25,644 nt of DNA from a virus. Positions within the stretch are counted from its first letter, which is position 1. The number at the start of each line of letters is the position of its first letter. The stretch lies in the IMG/VR virus record IMGVR_UViG_3300017752_000137, positions 1 to 25,644 of that record; one strand, written 5' to 3'. A program made the position numbers and the translations under genes. Shown here piece by piece: positions 15,968 to 22,627 of the stretch. The notes under the pieces were generated by a model. That model made no database searches, was not told the DNA's origin, and worked only from the letters and a program-made list of their open reading frames with translations.

Positions 15968-16348
15968 TTACTCCTTAATCTTATACGGATCGGTACTTAA
16001 TCTAGGAACCTTACCTTCTAAGTCTTCACCCGATAGTATACTTTCTATATGTTTGTGTATGTACACAACAGCTGCACCTATGATAGAGTCTTTAGTAAAA
16101 GTTTCTGCTATCTCTTTAAGACTACATCCATACTGCAACAGTAAAGACACTGCCTTACCAGATGCTCTAAGCTCTCTATCCAGAGTACTTTCATTTGGTT
16201 TTATCTTAACCCAAATAGCCATAGGCGTTACTCCTCCAGAGCTTATAGTGTAGTCCACTATAGCTACTACTCTTCTATCATCTATATCCATACGTACTGT
16301 ATTACTTCTCATTCTATTTGGTACTTCCATTCTAGCCACGTTATCCAT
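15968..16348 (-). CDS. Stand-alone TSCPD-domain protein (ribonucleotide-reductase C-terminal-like)
   Basis: A 126-residue protein whose second half (ELRASGKAVSLLLQYGCSLK followed by EIAETFTKDSIIGAAVVYIH) matches the TSCPD domain found at the C-terminus of class II (B12-dependent) ribonucleotide reductases, which also occurs as a separate small protein in phages. The N-terminal half (RMDIDDRRVVAIVDYTISSG) is beta-like, as expected for this fold. No reductase catalytic subunit is present in the window, so the role may be as an accessory in dNTP supply or something else. It starts at a TAATG overlap with the upstream gene and is the last gene of the - strand block. Confidence 0.75.
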   Translation of the reverse strand: MDNVARMEVPNRMRSNTVRMDIDDRRVVAIVDYTISSGGVTPMAIWVKIKPNESTLDRELRASGKAVSLLLQYGCSLKEIAETFTKDSIIGAAVVYIHKHIESILSGEDLEGKVPRLSTDPYKIKE

Positions 16349-16572
16349 TATAACCTTTCTATTAAATCTTTTATTTCGTAATTAAGTTTTTCAGCATTGC
16401 TTTTACAATGCCTGATTACCGCAGCCAATATGTTGGCATGAAACTTTTCTTCTATATCATTTAGTTCCTGTTGCACAACACTTGGCTCTGGATAATCTAA
16501 GTTGATTGCTATCTCATTTGAACCAGTCAAATGGATATTCATTCCAAACAGATGTGATTTATTTTTTGCCAT
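16348..16572 (-). CDS. Small protein of unknown function
   Basis: A 74-residue product if translation begins at the second ATG (16572). An ATG six bases earlier (16578) is also possible, but the purine-rich GCGAAG is better spaced for 16572. The N-terminus (MAKNKSHLFGMNIHLTG) is followed by a helical region (VVQQELNDIEEKFHANILAA) and an acidic-basic end (IKDLIERL). It overlaps the gene upstream by 14-20 bases and the gene downstream by one base (TAATG). No family recognised. Confidence 0.65.
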   Translation of the reverse strand: MAKNKSHLFGMNIHLTGSNEIAINLDYPEPSVVQQELNDIEEKFHANILAAVIRHCKSNAEKLNYEIKDLIERL

Positions 16573-16783
16573 CTGCATTCTTCGCTACAAAGTCAGCCCC
16601 AATGTTTGGATCTAGTTCTTTTAATCCTCTAGATAGAACTTCAATACCCTGTACTACTTCACCATAAGGTCTAGTAAACAGATATCTTAGTATACTTTGT
16701 ACTTGAGATCCAGATATTATATATTGTTTCTCAGCTAATCTATTAGCCTCTTGCATTTGTTCTTCTGTAGTTTTTTCTGCCAT
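16559..16783 (-). CDS. Small protein of unknown function, strong RBS
   Basis: A 74-residue ORF with a good AAGGAGA eight bases before its ATG. The N-terminus is acidic and helical (MAEKTTEEQMQEANRLAEKQ), followed by a mixed region (SILRYLFTRPYGEVVQGIEV). It is the first gene after a 121-bp non-coding gap, so it probably begins a short transcription unit with the two genes downstream of it. Family not recognised. Confidence 0.7.
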   Translation of the reverse strand: MAEKTTEEQMQEANRLAEKQYIISGSQVQSILRYLFTRPYGEVVQGIEVLSRGLKELDPNIGADFVAKNADGKK

Positions 16784-16856
16784 TTTATTCTCCTTTTATT
16801 AAAATTTTTCTTGTTTAGATATAGTAAATATTAACGAATAATGTATGGGTGATACG

Positions 16857-16893
16857 ATTATATCATATAGCACACATTTGTTTGTACGTGCAA
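16857..16893 (-). promoter_or_regulatory. Weak candidate promoter in the 16784-16904 gap
   Basis: On the - strand, TATAAT (16862-16857) is perfect, but the nearest -35-like hexamer, TTGCAC (16893-16888), is 25 bp away. An alternative -10 (TATATG) would give about 18 bp with a TG-type extension. The gap precedes the 16783 gene, so a promoter is expected here, but the spacing is poor. Confidence 0.3.
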
Positions 16894-16904
16894 GTTTGAC
16901 CCCT

Positions 16905-17135
16905 TTAAATTGATTTCATGTCTTTTACCTCCTTTATTAGTCTCTTCAAGTACCATTCTGCTTTTTCTAAATCTTGAATGGCATTTCCTTTATATTTATA
17001 CCTAGACATGTACTTCATGCATGCACCTTTTAAGTATCCATGAAACTCTTCTACAGTCATAGAAGATTTAATTATGTCAATAGTCTCAGTAGACGACTGC
17101 CTATAGTGATTAGGATTATTTACTAGGTCTTCCAT
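16905..17135 (-). CDS. DUF3310 (SaV-like) small phage protein
   Basis: A 76-residue protein matching the DUF3310 signature from end to end: NNPNHYRQSSTETIDIIKSS at the start, EEFHGYLKGACMKYMSRYK in the middle, then KGNAIQDLEKAEWYLKRLIK. The family is widespread in phages and is related to part of T7 gp1.7, which has nucleotide kinase activity; the function of the minimal domain is not settled. It overlaps the phosphoesterase gene upstream by 20 bases and ends before the 121-bp gap. Confidence 0.88.
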   Translation of the reverse strand: MEDLVNNPNHYRQSSTETIDIIKSSMTVEEFHGYLKGACMKYMSRYKYKGNAIQDLEKAEWYLKRLIKEVKDMKSI

Positions 17136-17865
17136 ATCTTCTTTTTACTTCCTTTACATTTACTATTTCTATATCGTACTCTCCACCTTTAACATTGCGT
17201 TTAACTATCAGTCCACTCCACCACATTCGTTGTGTATTATATGCGTATGATTCTTTGTGTGTTAAGTAACATCCTGCAGATAGTCCCATTATCTTTTTAC
17301 CTGTTGGATATGCACCTACAGCATAGTCTAGAAGATGACAGTGCCCTACAGTAGATGATACTTTATTCTTATTTAATAAAGTCCTAGCTATATTCTCTCC
17401 AGAAATAGCCGATCCCATAATACCACTAGGAAAATTATGTGAATAGTGTACCCCATCTATAATTACAGGATATCTATAAGTATACTCATTCCAGCCATAG
17501 TCTGGATACTTTAAGTCATCAATAGATATAGCACCTTCAAGCTCTGGATTATCTTCTACCATACGATCAATACGATCTTCATGATTACCTAAAGTCATGT
17601 GCATCTCTGCTTTATGGTTGCCCATAGCATTGTTAAATAACTCTAAGGCTTGATGGGCATGTCCAATATCTTTACGATATCTCCTACCTTGAAAGGATTT
17701 TTTACCTCTATCCCAACTAGATAGAGAGTCCATACTTGCAAAATCTCCCATACATATTATCTTATCTGCCCCAATATCTTTTGCCATTCGTCCTGCCCAA
17801 GTAAATCTTTCGTTACTAGCATGAGGTGTACAATGGGGGTCTCCTATTACTAAGTGAGTTGTCAT
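17116..17865 (-). CDS. Calcineurin-like metallophosphoesterase
   Basis: A 249-residue protein with all core motifs of the dimetal phosphoesterase fold: GDPHC (D9, H11), MGDF (D41), LGNHEDR (N94, H95), YSHNFP (H143, with H140 nearby) and GHCH (H175, H177). Members cleave phosphomonoesters or phosphodiesters of nucleotides or nucleic acids; the substrate cannot be read here. Phage versions often sit with replication and nucleotide genes, as here. AAGGAGA lies in the end of the upstream gene, nine bases before the ATG, and the start is also a TAATG overlap. Confidence 0.9.
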   Translation of the reverse strand: MTTHLVIGDPHCTPHASNERFTWAGRMAKDIGADKIICMGDFASMDSLSSWDRGKKSFQGRRYRKDIGHAHQALELFNNAMGNHKAEMHMTLGNHEDRIDRMVEDNPELEGAISIDDLKYPDYGWNEYTYRYPVIIDGVHYSHNFPSGIMGSAISGENIARTLLNKNKVSSTVGHCHLLDYAVGAYPTGKKIMGLSAGCYLTHKESYAYNTQRMWWSGLIVKRNVKGGEYDIEIVNVKEVKRRYGRPSK

Positions 17866-18146
17866 TAGTTTAAGTCTCCTTTTTTAAAATTAAATAGATC
17901 AACAACATTATCTTTGTTGTTTTTCTTACCATGTTCTATATCATCTTCATAAAAACCTTGCATGCCCTCTTCATATATTATGTCAGCATTAGTTGTAACA
18001 AATCTAATTAAACCTTTAGCTATATAAGAACATATGTCTCTATCTTCAGGTGGTTTAGAATCTATTACCCCACATGTAAATCCTTTTTTATGTGGGGTAA
18101 TTATCACAGATACAGAATTAAATATATCTATCGGATCATCTGACAT
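17865..18146 (-). CDS. Small acidic protein of unknown function
   Basis: A 93-residue ORF coupled at both ends by TAATG overlaps. The N-terminus (MSDDPIDIFNSVSVIITPHK) is followed by KGFTCGVIDSKPPEDRDICS and a helical part, with an acidic region (YEEGMQGFYEDDIEHGKK) near the end. Codons about 16-28 overlap a perfect 12-bp inverted repeat (see the repeat at 18064-18101), which is odd for a coding region. No family recognised. Confidence 0.65.
   Translation of the reverse strand: MSDDPIDIFNSVSVIITPHKKGFTCGVIDSKPPEDRDICSYIAKGLIRFVTTNADIIYEEGMQGFYEDDIEHGKKNNKDNVVDLFNFKKGDLN
18064..18101. repeat. Perfect 12-bp inverted repeat inside a coding region
   Basis: ATTACCCCACAT at 18064-18075 and ATGTGGGGTAAT at 18090-18101 are exact reverse complements with a 14-base loop (gtaaatcctttttt on the + strand). 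The hairpin is much more stable than its AT-rich surroundings and lies within the first third of the 17865-18146 gene. The 10-mer ATGTGGGGTA recurs at 25038-25047 in the structured non-coding block. Confidence 0.8.
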
Positions 18147-18328
18147 TATATATTGCCTATCAATTCATCTAATCCTTTTATCTCTTCATCATCTTCAGGT
18201 AAACCAGTTTCTAGTAATTTTTTTCTTTTCACTACTAGATTGTGTATAGCTTCTTGCTGTTCTTCTTCTGTTTTTTCTGCCATAAGTTCTAGCTCTTCAT
18301 CTGTAAGTTCGGTATAAAATGTAACCAT
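18146..18328 (-). CDS. Short acidic helical protein, first gene after a sigma70 promoter
   Basis: A 60-residue, strongly acidic helical protein (ELTDEELELMAEKTEEEQQE). AAGGAG lies eight bases before its ATG, and a near-consensus promoter (18356-18383) lies just upstream, so it starts a transcription unit. The size and charge resemble small phage regulators or inhibitors, but no family is recognised. Confidence 0.7.
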   Translation of the reverse strand: MVTFYTELTDEELELMAEKTEEEQQEAIHNLVVKRKKLLETGLPEDDEEIKGLDELIGNI

Positions 18329-18330
18329 TA

Positions 18331-18693
18331 TTATTCTCCTTTGTTGTTTTGTTTTATTATACCTAAAAATGAAGTGAAGTCAAGTACAATAAGGGGTTTT
18401 CTGCCATTCATTTTTAATACTACAGCAGGTTCTAAGTTAGCATTGGAAATAGATTGATCATAAGAATCATACAATCCTTTCCATGTTTCTTTATTCTTAC
18501 ATTCAATAGAGAATGGGAATAACTTTTGGGCTTTTTCAGATAGCTTGATGTCTATACCAGACTCTCCCATGATAGCACACCATACATCTGTATCTATTTT
18601 TAAGCTAGGGAACGCACCAAGTAGTGCGTCCCTAACCCAGTTTTGAAGCCTTCGCCCCTTGGCTTTTCTACTTCGTACACTAGAAGCCATCAT
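18331..18693 (-). CDS. PD-(D/E)XK nuclease-like protein (resolvase-type)
   Basis: A 120-residue protein. The N-terminus is basic (SVRSRKAKGRRLQNWVRDAL). The core has G-x-D (GIDIKLSEK, D48) followed by a beta strand with ECK (SIECKNKE, E64 and K66), the spacing expected for a PD-(D/E)XK catalytic site. The rest (YDQSISNANLEPAVVLKMNG) fits the helix and strand after the active site. Small nucleases of this type in phages are often Holliday-junction-resolvase or VRR-NUC-like; which DNA structure it cuts is inference. Two ATGs (18693, 18690) are possible. It overlaps the exonuclease gene by 14 bases. Confidence 0.75.
   Translation of the reverse strand: MMASSVRSRKAKGRRLQNWVRDALLGAFPSLKIDTDVWCAIMGESGIDIKLSEKAQKLFPFSIECKNKETWKGLYDSYDQSISNANLEPAVVLKMNGRKPLIVLDFTSFLGIIKQNNKGE
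18356..18383 (-). promoter_or_regulatory. Sigma70-type promoter, TTGACT-16-TATAAT
   Basis: The -35 TTGACT (18383-18378) and a perfect -10 TATAAT (18361-18356) are separated by 16 bp on the - strand, inside the end of the nuclease gene. The predicted transcript start near 18349 leaves about 20 bases of leader containing AAGGAG before the ATG at 18328. It should drive the small acidic gene and those downstream. Confidence 0.65.
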
Positions 18694-19570
18694 CTACCCT
18701 CGGATTACTGACCTCAGTGTACCAAACCCACTTAGGGTTTTTTGCTTGCGATTGCTGTTGTGGCAGCATTTGCAAGTTTTCTCCCCAACAAGGAAACTTG
18801 TAGGGGCAGAAACCGCATGCCGTACCTAATACTTTATTGCCTGTCTTTTGTTTTCTAAAGTATTCGTCTTCGGCTTTGAAACATCTTTTAAATTCTTTGT
18901 CTAAAGTTATAGCTCTAATGTTATTATCAATAGTGCTTATAGCTTGCTCTTTATATTCATCATCTGCTATTGGTGCTTCAGTAACGACCCACTCACCTGT
19001 AGATTTATTAATAACTATCCAACCACCAAAAGGTTTTTGCCTAGACTCAGCATACATATACCCTTGAGTTAGATAGCCAAACAAATCATCCTCTGCTACT
19101 GCATGAAAGCCACCATTCTCTCCAAACTTATTAGTGAAAGACCATGGTGATGCACTTTTAATATCCCATACTTTATCTTCTATCTCAACATCAAGAGTAC
19201 CGTTAACTGTAACCGCATCTAGCTTGTACTCTGTCTTAGTTTGCTCTGATTGTATCTCTACACCAGATGCTTTCATTATAATCATTGCCGCTTGTTCTAT
19301 AAGATCACCAAATAGATTTCTCATCTTAACATTATAAGGTTGCGACTCACCTTTAATGCCCCTCTTCTCCATCTGTAATTGACACAGAGGTCGTCCGATG
19401 CTTGATGCCCTAAGACCAAACTCTTTTTTTCTTTGGTCAGTGAACTGCTTGCGGAATGATTCCTTACAAGCCTCACCAAACTGGTCTATCAAATCATCGG
19501 ATACCTCTACTGCGTCTTTGTTTGCAGACTCCAGGAACACCCTAACTTTTTCTAGGATGTTTGAACTCAT
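18680..19570 (-). CDS. Cas4/RecB-like Fe-S exonuclease
   Basis: A 296-residue protein with the PD-(D/E)XK exonuclease core of the RecB/Cas4 group: GDLIEQ (E92), GTLDVEI (D127), WDIKSAS (D136, K138) and LTQGYMYAE (Q169, Y173). Four cysteines are placed as in Cas4/AddB-type iron-sulfur nucleases: C63 (RPLCQLQ) near the N-terminus and C252-x2-C255-x5-C261 (ACGFCPYKFPCWG) near the C-terminus. It would probably degrade DNA ends, in host DNA breakdown or phage recombination. It overlaps the candidate ssDNA-binding gene by ATGA, so the two are likely made together, as in phage exonuclease-annealing pairs. No Cas genes are nearby. Confidence 0.85.
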   Translation of the reverse strand: MSSNILEKVRVFLESANKDAVEVSDDLIDQFGEACKESFRKQFTDQRKKEFGLRASSIGRPLCQLQMEKRGIKGESQPYNVKMRNLFGDLIEQAAMIIMKASGVEIQSEQTKTEYKLDAVTVNGTLDVEIEDKVWDIKSASPWSFTNKFGENGGFHAVAEDDLFGYLTQGYMYAESRQKPFGGWIVINKSTGEWVVTEAPIADDEYKEQAISTIDNNIRAITLDKEFKRCFKAEDEYFRKQKTGNKVLGTACGFCPYKFPCWGENLQMLPQQQSQAKNPKWVWYTEVSNPRVDDGF

Positions 19571-20415
19571 GCAGATAGAACTTCTATTGGATCATCTTCA
19601 AGTTCATCTGTAGCTTCTATAATCTTAGCATCAGATTTAGATGGAGAAGATTTTTTAGCTGAACGCCATAGCTCTACTATCTCTTCGTTCTCAGTGTTGA
19701 TAACATCTTGAAAAGATAAGAGAATCTCTTTCTCTTTATCAGTGAAATTAACTTCCTCTGCATTAACAGATATGTTTGATACATAGAATACATTACTACC
19801 TGCTTTCTTCTTCATAGTTTTAAGATCAAGTGTGTGATTAAACATTACCTTACCTCTGCGTCTAAGACTTTCTATTGCCTCGCCTACAGGTTTAAAGTTA
19901 CTGCCTGTTACTTTCCATAACACAGGTAAATCATCTACCTCTACTTCTTCCCCTCCTGGAAGAGTACCTTTAAAAGAAACTAAACCATAAACTAAACGAT
20001 AACACTTTACCGCTTTCTGTTTCATTCTCTCTTCGTCAGAAAGACTAGCAAGTTCTTTAGCTGGTATCTTACCACATCTAGTACCACCTTGTATATCTAT
20101 CGCCTCATCTTTCCAAGACTTAAAGATTATACTTCTGTTACTATATTCATTCTTTTCTGCATCATACTTCATGTACTGGTATGCATTCATGAATGGCCTA
20201 AACGTTACTGGCTTTCCATAAGCCATGCTGTCTAGCTCTGGAACATACACACCGTATGATCCTACTGGTACTTCTGCACCATCATCGTTCTCTGGAAATC
20301 TATTTATGGCTAACTTCGGTAAGAAGTTCCCAGTAGAAGATTTTTCTTGGCCAATCATAGACATGATCTGATCTTGTGATAGACCATCTATGTTAGCTAC
20401 TTCATTATTTGACAT
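19567..20415 (-). CDS. Candidate phage ssDNA-binding/recombination protein
   Basis: I place the start at the ATG at 20415 (282 residues), not at 20454: AAGGAGGA is well spaced before 20415, and 20454 would lie upstream of the transcript start of the promoter at 20446-20474. The N-terminus (NIDGLSQDQIMSMIGQEKSS) leads to a beta-rich domain with TFRPFMNAYQYMKYDAEKN, GGTRCGKIPA and YRLVYGLVSFKG. The C-terminus is helical, then highly acidic (EATDELEDDPIEVLSA), like phage single-strand binding proteins such as T7 gp2.5. Its place next to polymerase and exonuclease supports ssDNA binding. I cannot confirm an OB fold by eye, so the role is a reasoned guess. Confidence 0.6.
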   Translation of the reverse strand: MSNNEVANIDGLSQDQIMSMIGQEKSSTGNFLPKLAINRFPENDDGAEVPVGSYGVYVPELDSMAYGKPVTFRPFMNAYQYMKYDAEKNEYSNRSIIFKSWKDEAIDIQGGTRCGKIPAKELASLSDEERMKQKAVKCYRLVYGLVSFKGTLPGGEEVEVDDLPVLWKVTGSNFKPVGEAIESLRRRGKVMFNHTLDLKTMKKKAGSNVFYVSNISVNAEEVNFTDKEKEILLSFQDVINTENEEIVELWRSAKKSSPSKSDAKIIEATDELEDDPIEVLSA

Positions 20416-20445
20416 CAAATTGTCCTCCTTCGGTTGGTTTGTTTT

Positions 20446-20474
20446 TTTATACACTATTTTACAAAAAAAGTCAA
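20446..20474 (-). promoter_or_regulatory. Sigma70-type promoter, TTGACT-17-TATAAA
   Basis: TTGACT (20474-20469) and TATAAA (20451-20446) are separated by 17 bp on the - strand. The transcript start near 20439 gives a leader of about 24 bases with AAGGAGGA before the ATG at 20415. This is one of the cleanest promoters in the window and argues for the short start of the ssDNA-binding gene. Confidence 0.75.
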
Positions 20475-20512
20475 GTTAAATTATAAAAAATTATATAAAA
20501 TTATTCCTATAA

Positions 20513-20562
20513 ATACTACCAAAAAAAGCAGTATAGTAAATACTCTCTCGAATATTAAGAGA
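20513..20562 (-). terminator. Weak hairpins just after the polymerase gene
   Basis: In the 151-bp AT-rich gap after the polymerase stop, the - strand shows TCTCT...AGAGA (20562-20558 with 20548-20544) and then ATACT...AGTAT (20534-20530 with 20517-20513) around a run of seven T. Together these could end or pause the polymerase transcript, but the stems are short (5 bp). Confidence 0.3.
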
Positions 20563-20566
20563 AATT

Positions 20567-22627
20567 TCATAGAGTGTCACCTTTCTGTTGAGTTAACTCC
20601 TGCATATCAAGCCAATTGTATCCTATCTTAGTTTCTGTGTCAAGTGGCACATTAAAGTCTAAGCCATAATAAGATTGAAGAGAATCTATAACTTCAAACG
20701 TAGCAGCATCTAGTATATCTGCCATAGTATCTTCTTCTCCAGGATATATATCTGCAACAATAGAATCATGTACTGTATTAATAAGCAAACTCTTAACCCC
20801 CTGTTCTTTCATAAGGTTATAGGCATTAATACATGCGATAGGAACTATATCGGCAGTTGCAAAACCCTGTACTGGATAGTTTTTTATCTGAGTTGAATAG
20901 CTTGATCCCCCCCAGGCCTGTCTCTGTGCGTAAGGAAAGGCATACTCTCTTCCAGATGGAGTCTTAATTTTTTTAAACTCAATAGCACTACTTTGCAAAG
21001 TTTCATGCCACTTTGCTATATCTTTATACTTATCTAAGAATGCTTTGTAATATCTTTTCTCATCCTCTGTACCAGACATACCACCATATAGTGGCTTAAA
21101 CGTATGTGCTTTAGCATCCTGCCTACTAACACCTATAGTATCTGCAGTAAATTGGTGTACATCTACACCATCATCTATATCTTTCATGCCCTGCTTATCT
21201 TGTGCTAAAAATACAGCAGTTCTAAACTCTAGTTGAGAAAAATCTATCTCCATTATTTTACCACCTTTAAATCTAGATGTAATTACTTTACGAATAGGAA
21301 AGGTATTGCCTCGTGGTTGATTCTGAAAGTTAGGATCACGACTTGATAGTCTTGCTGTTGCTGTAACGCACTGCATAAACTTAGGATGTAGTATGCTATC
21401 TGCATTTACATGGTCCCTCATACCATTTACAAATGTGTTTAAGTATGTGTCTATTGCATTGTATCTTATAATTAAATCAATGAATTCTCTTAGCTCTCCT
21501 GTTGCTCGTGACGCTATCTTTTTAAGAGTATCTCTATCTGTTTTAAATCCTCCATCAGCTACCTCAGATACACCTACAGGTGTCTGCTCAAAACCTGCAG
21601 TACGATTTAACTCTGTATATATTAGTCCTGTACCCTCACACACATCACACTTAGATAAGTTTTTATATCTATCACCATTAACTTTAACTCTTTGTATAGT
21701 TCCATCACCACTACATTTTTCACATTGAGTTGCCATAGTTTTTTTAATTATAATTGTATTAAAATTTACAGCATCTTTAAATTTAGATTTAGAAAAGATA
21801 GGTCGTTTCTTTTTTTTCTTAGTGGCTTTATCTATTCCTATATTAAACATCTGTGCCCATTTCTTTTTATCTGTAACTTTTCTAGAATATATAAGCCAAG
21901 ACAGTTGCTCTCCGCTACTAGGATTGATAGGGGTATCACCCATTTGCTCCCATATTATAGTCTTAATCTTTTGTGCTATAGTACCAAACTCTTCTTTAAA
22001 CTCTTGCTCAACTAGATCAAGTCCAGGAACATCTATGTGTATTCCATTCATCTCCATATTGCCTAACACAGGTAAGAACTCATTCATCATCTTAACAGAT
22101 TTAAGCAATCCTTTATTGTCTGCCTTCTTAAAGTCTGCCATCTGTGAATCAAACAAAGCCCTAGTAGATATGACATCTTGTCTGCCATACTCTTCAATAA
22201 TATCTACTGGTATATTCTCAAAAGATATTTTATCTTTCATGTATTGATCTACTGCATCAGATTTTTGTGATATACTTCTACGTTTACAAATCTCTTTTAG
22301 AGACAATGGCTTACGCAAACCTCTAAGCAATACATACTCACCGATCATTGTATCATATAGTCTGCCATCATATTTAAATCCAGACTCTAGTAGCCATACT
22401 AAATCAAACTTAATATTGTGACCAACTAATAGTTTTGTTCTATCTAGTATAGCTTGTACTGCTAAATGATTAGACTTAATATCATGCTCATTATGATTAT
22501 GATTAAAAAAATAGTAATCGTCATTGACTCCTATACTAACTAAAAAATTATGGGGATTAAAAGGTAGTGGGTCTACCTTACCATCTACAATTTGAAAGCT
22601 AGTCTCTACGTCTAATACTGTAATCAT
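20567..22627 (-). CDS. polA: Family A DNA polymerase with inserted DnaJ-type zinc finger
   Basis: A 686-residue replicative polymerase. The 3'-5' exonuclease domain is complete: VLDVETS (D6, E8), HNIKFDL (D75) and YGRQDVIS (Y147, D151). The polymerase domain has TARLSSRDPNFQNQPR (425-439), motif A EIDFSQLEFR (D462), the O-helix RQDAKAHTFKPLYGG (R503, K506, F510, Y514) and motif C NTVHDSIV (D621). F510 corresponds to E. coli Pol I F762. The motif C residue after the Asp is Ser instead of the usual Glu. Between the domains, residues 302-334 hold CEKCSGDG and CDVCEGTG, a four-cysteine DnaJ-central-domain-like zinc site (C302, C305, C327, C330), preceded by a Lys-rich stretch (KATKKKKKRP). This is the layout known in phage HMO-2011. 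It is coupled to helicase by ATGA. Confidence 0.97.
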   Translation of the reverse strand: MITVLDVETSFQIVDGKVDPLPFNPHNFLVSIGVNDDYYFFNHNHNEHDIKSNHLAVQAILDRTKLLVGHNIKFDLVWLLESGFKYDGRLYDTMIGEYVLLRGLRKPLSLKEICKRRSISQKSDAVDQYMKDKISFENIPVDIIEEYGRQDVISTRALFDSQMADFKKADNKGLLKSVKMMNEFLPVLGNMEMNGIHIDVPGLDLVEQEFKEEFGTIAQKIKTIIWEQMGDTPINPSSGEQLSWLIYSRKVTDKKKWAQMFNIGIDKATKKKKKRPIFSKSKFKDAVNFNTIIIKKTMATQCEKCSGDGTIQRVKVNGDRYKNLSKCDVCEGTGLIYTELNRTAGFEQTPVGVSEVADGGFKTDRDTLKKIASRATGELREFIDLIIRYNAIDTYLNTFVNGMRDHVNADSILHPKFMQCVTATARLSSRDPNFQNQPRGNTFPIRKVITSRFKGGKIMEIDFSQLEFRTAVFLAQDKQGMKDIDDGVDVHQFTADTIGVSRQDAKAHTFKPLYGGMSGTEDEKRYYKAFLDKYKDIAKWHETLQSSAIEFKKIKTPSGREYAFPYAQRQAWGGSSYSTQIKNYPVQGFATADIVPIACINAYNLMKEQGVKSLLINTVHDSIVADIYPGEEDTMADILDAATFEVIDSLQSYYGLDFNVPLDTETKIGYNWLDMQELTQQKGDTL
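20615..20643 (-). promoter_or_regulatory. Candidate promoter in the polymerase 3' end, TTGACA-17-TACAAT
   Basis: TTGACA (20643-20638) and TACAAT (20620-20615) with a 17-bp spacer lie inside the last codons of the polymerase gene on the - strand. It would give a second, longer transcript for the ssDNA-binding and exonuclease genes. Because it overlaps coding sequence (DTETKIGYN), the match could be chance. Confidence 0.4.

Noticed and set aside
18680-19570. A CRISPR-Cas locus, suggested by the Cas4-like exonuclease
   Set aside because: No repeat-spacer array or other cas gene is present; phages commonly carry Cas4-like nucleases alone.
20416-20454. Longer start (MYKKTNQPKEDNL) for the ssDNA-binding candidate
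   Set aside because: It lies upstream of the predicted transcript start and overlaps the -10 box, whereas the ATG at 20415 has a strong AAGGAGGA.
21393-22247. Several + strand ORFs antisense to the polymerase gene
   Set aside because: The - strand frame encodes all family A polymerase motifs; the antisense frames are Ser/Ile/Phe-rich shadows.
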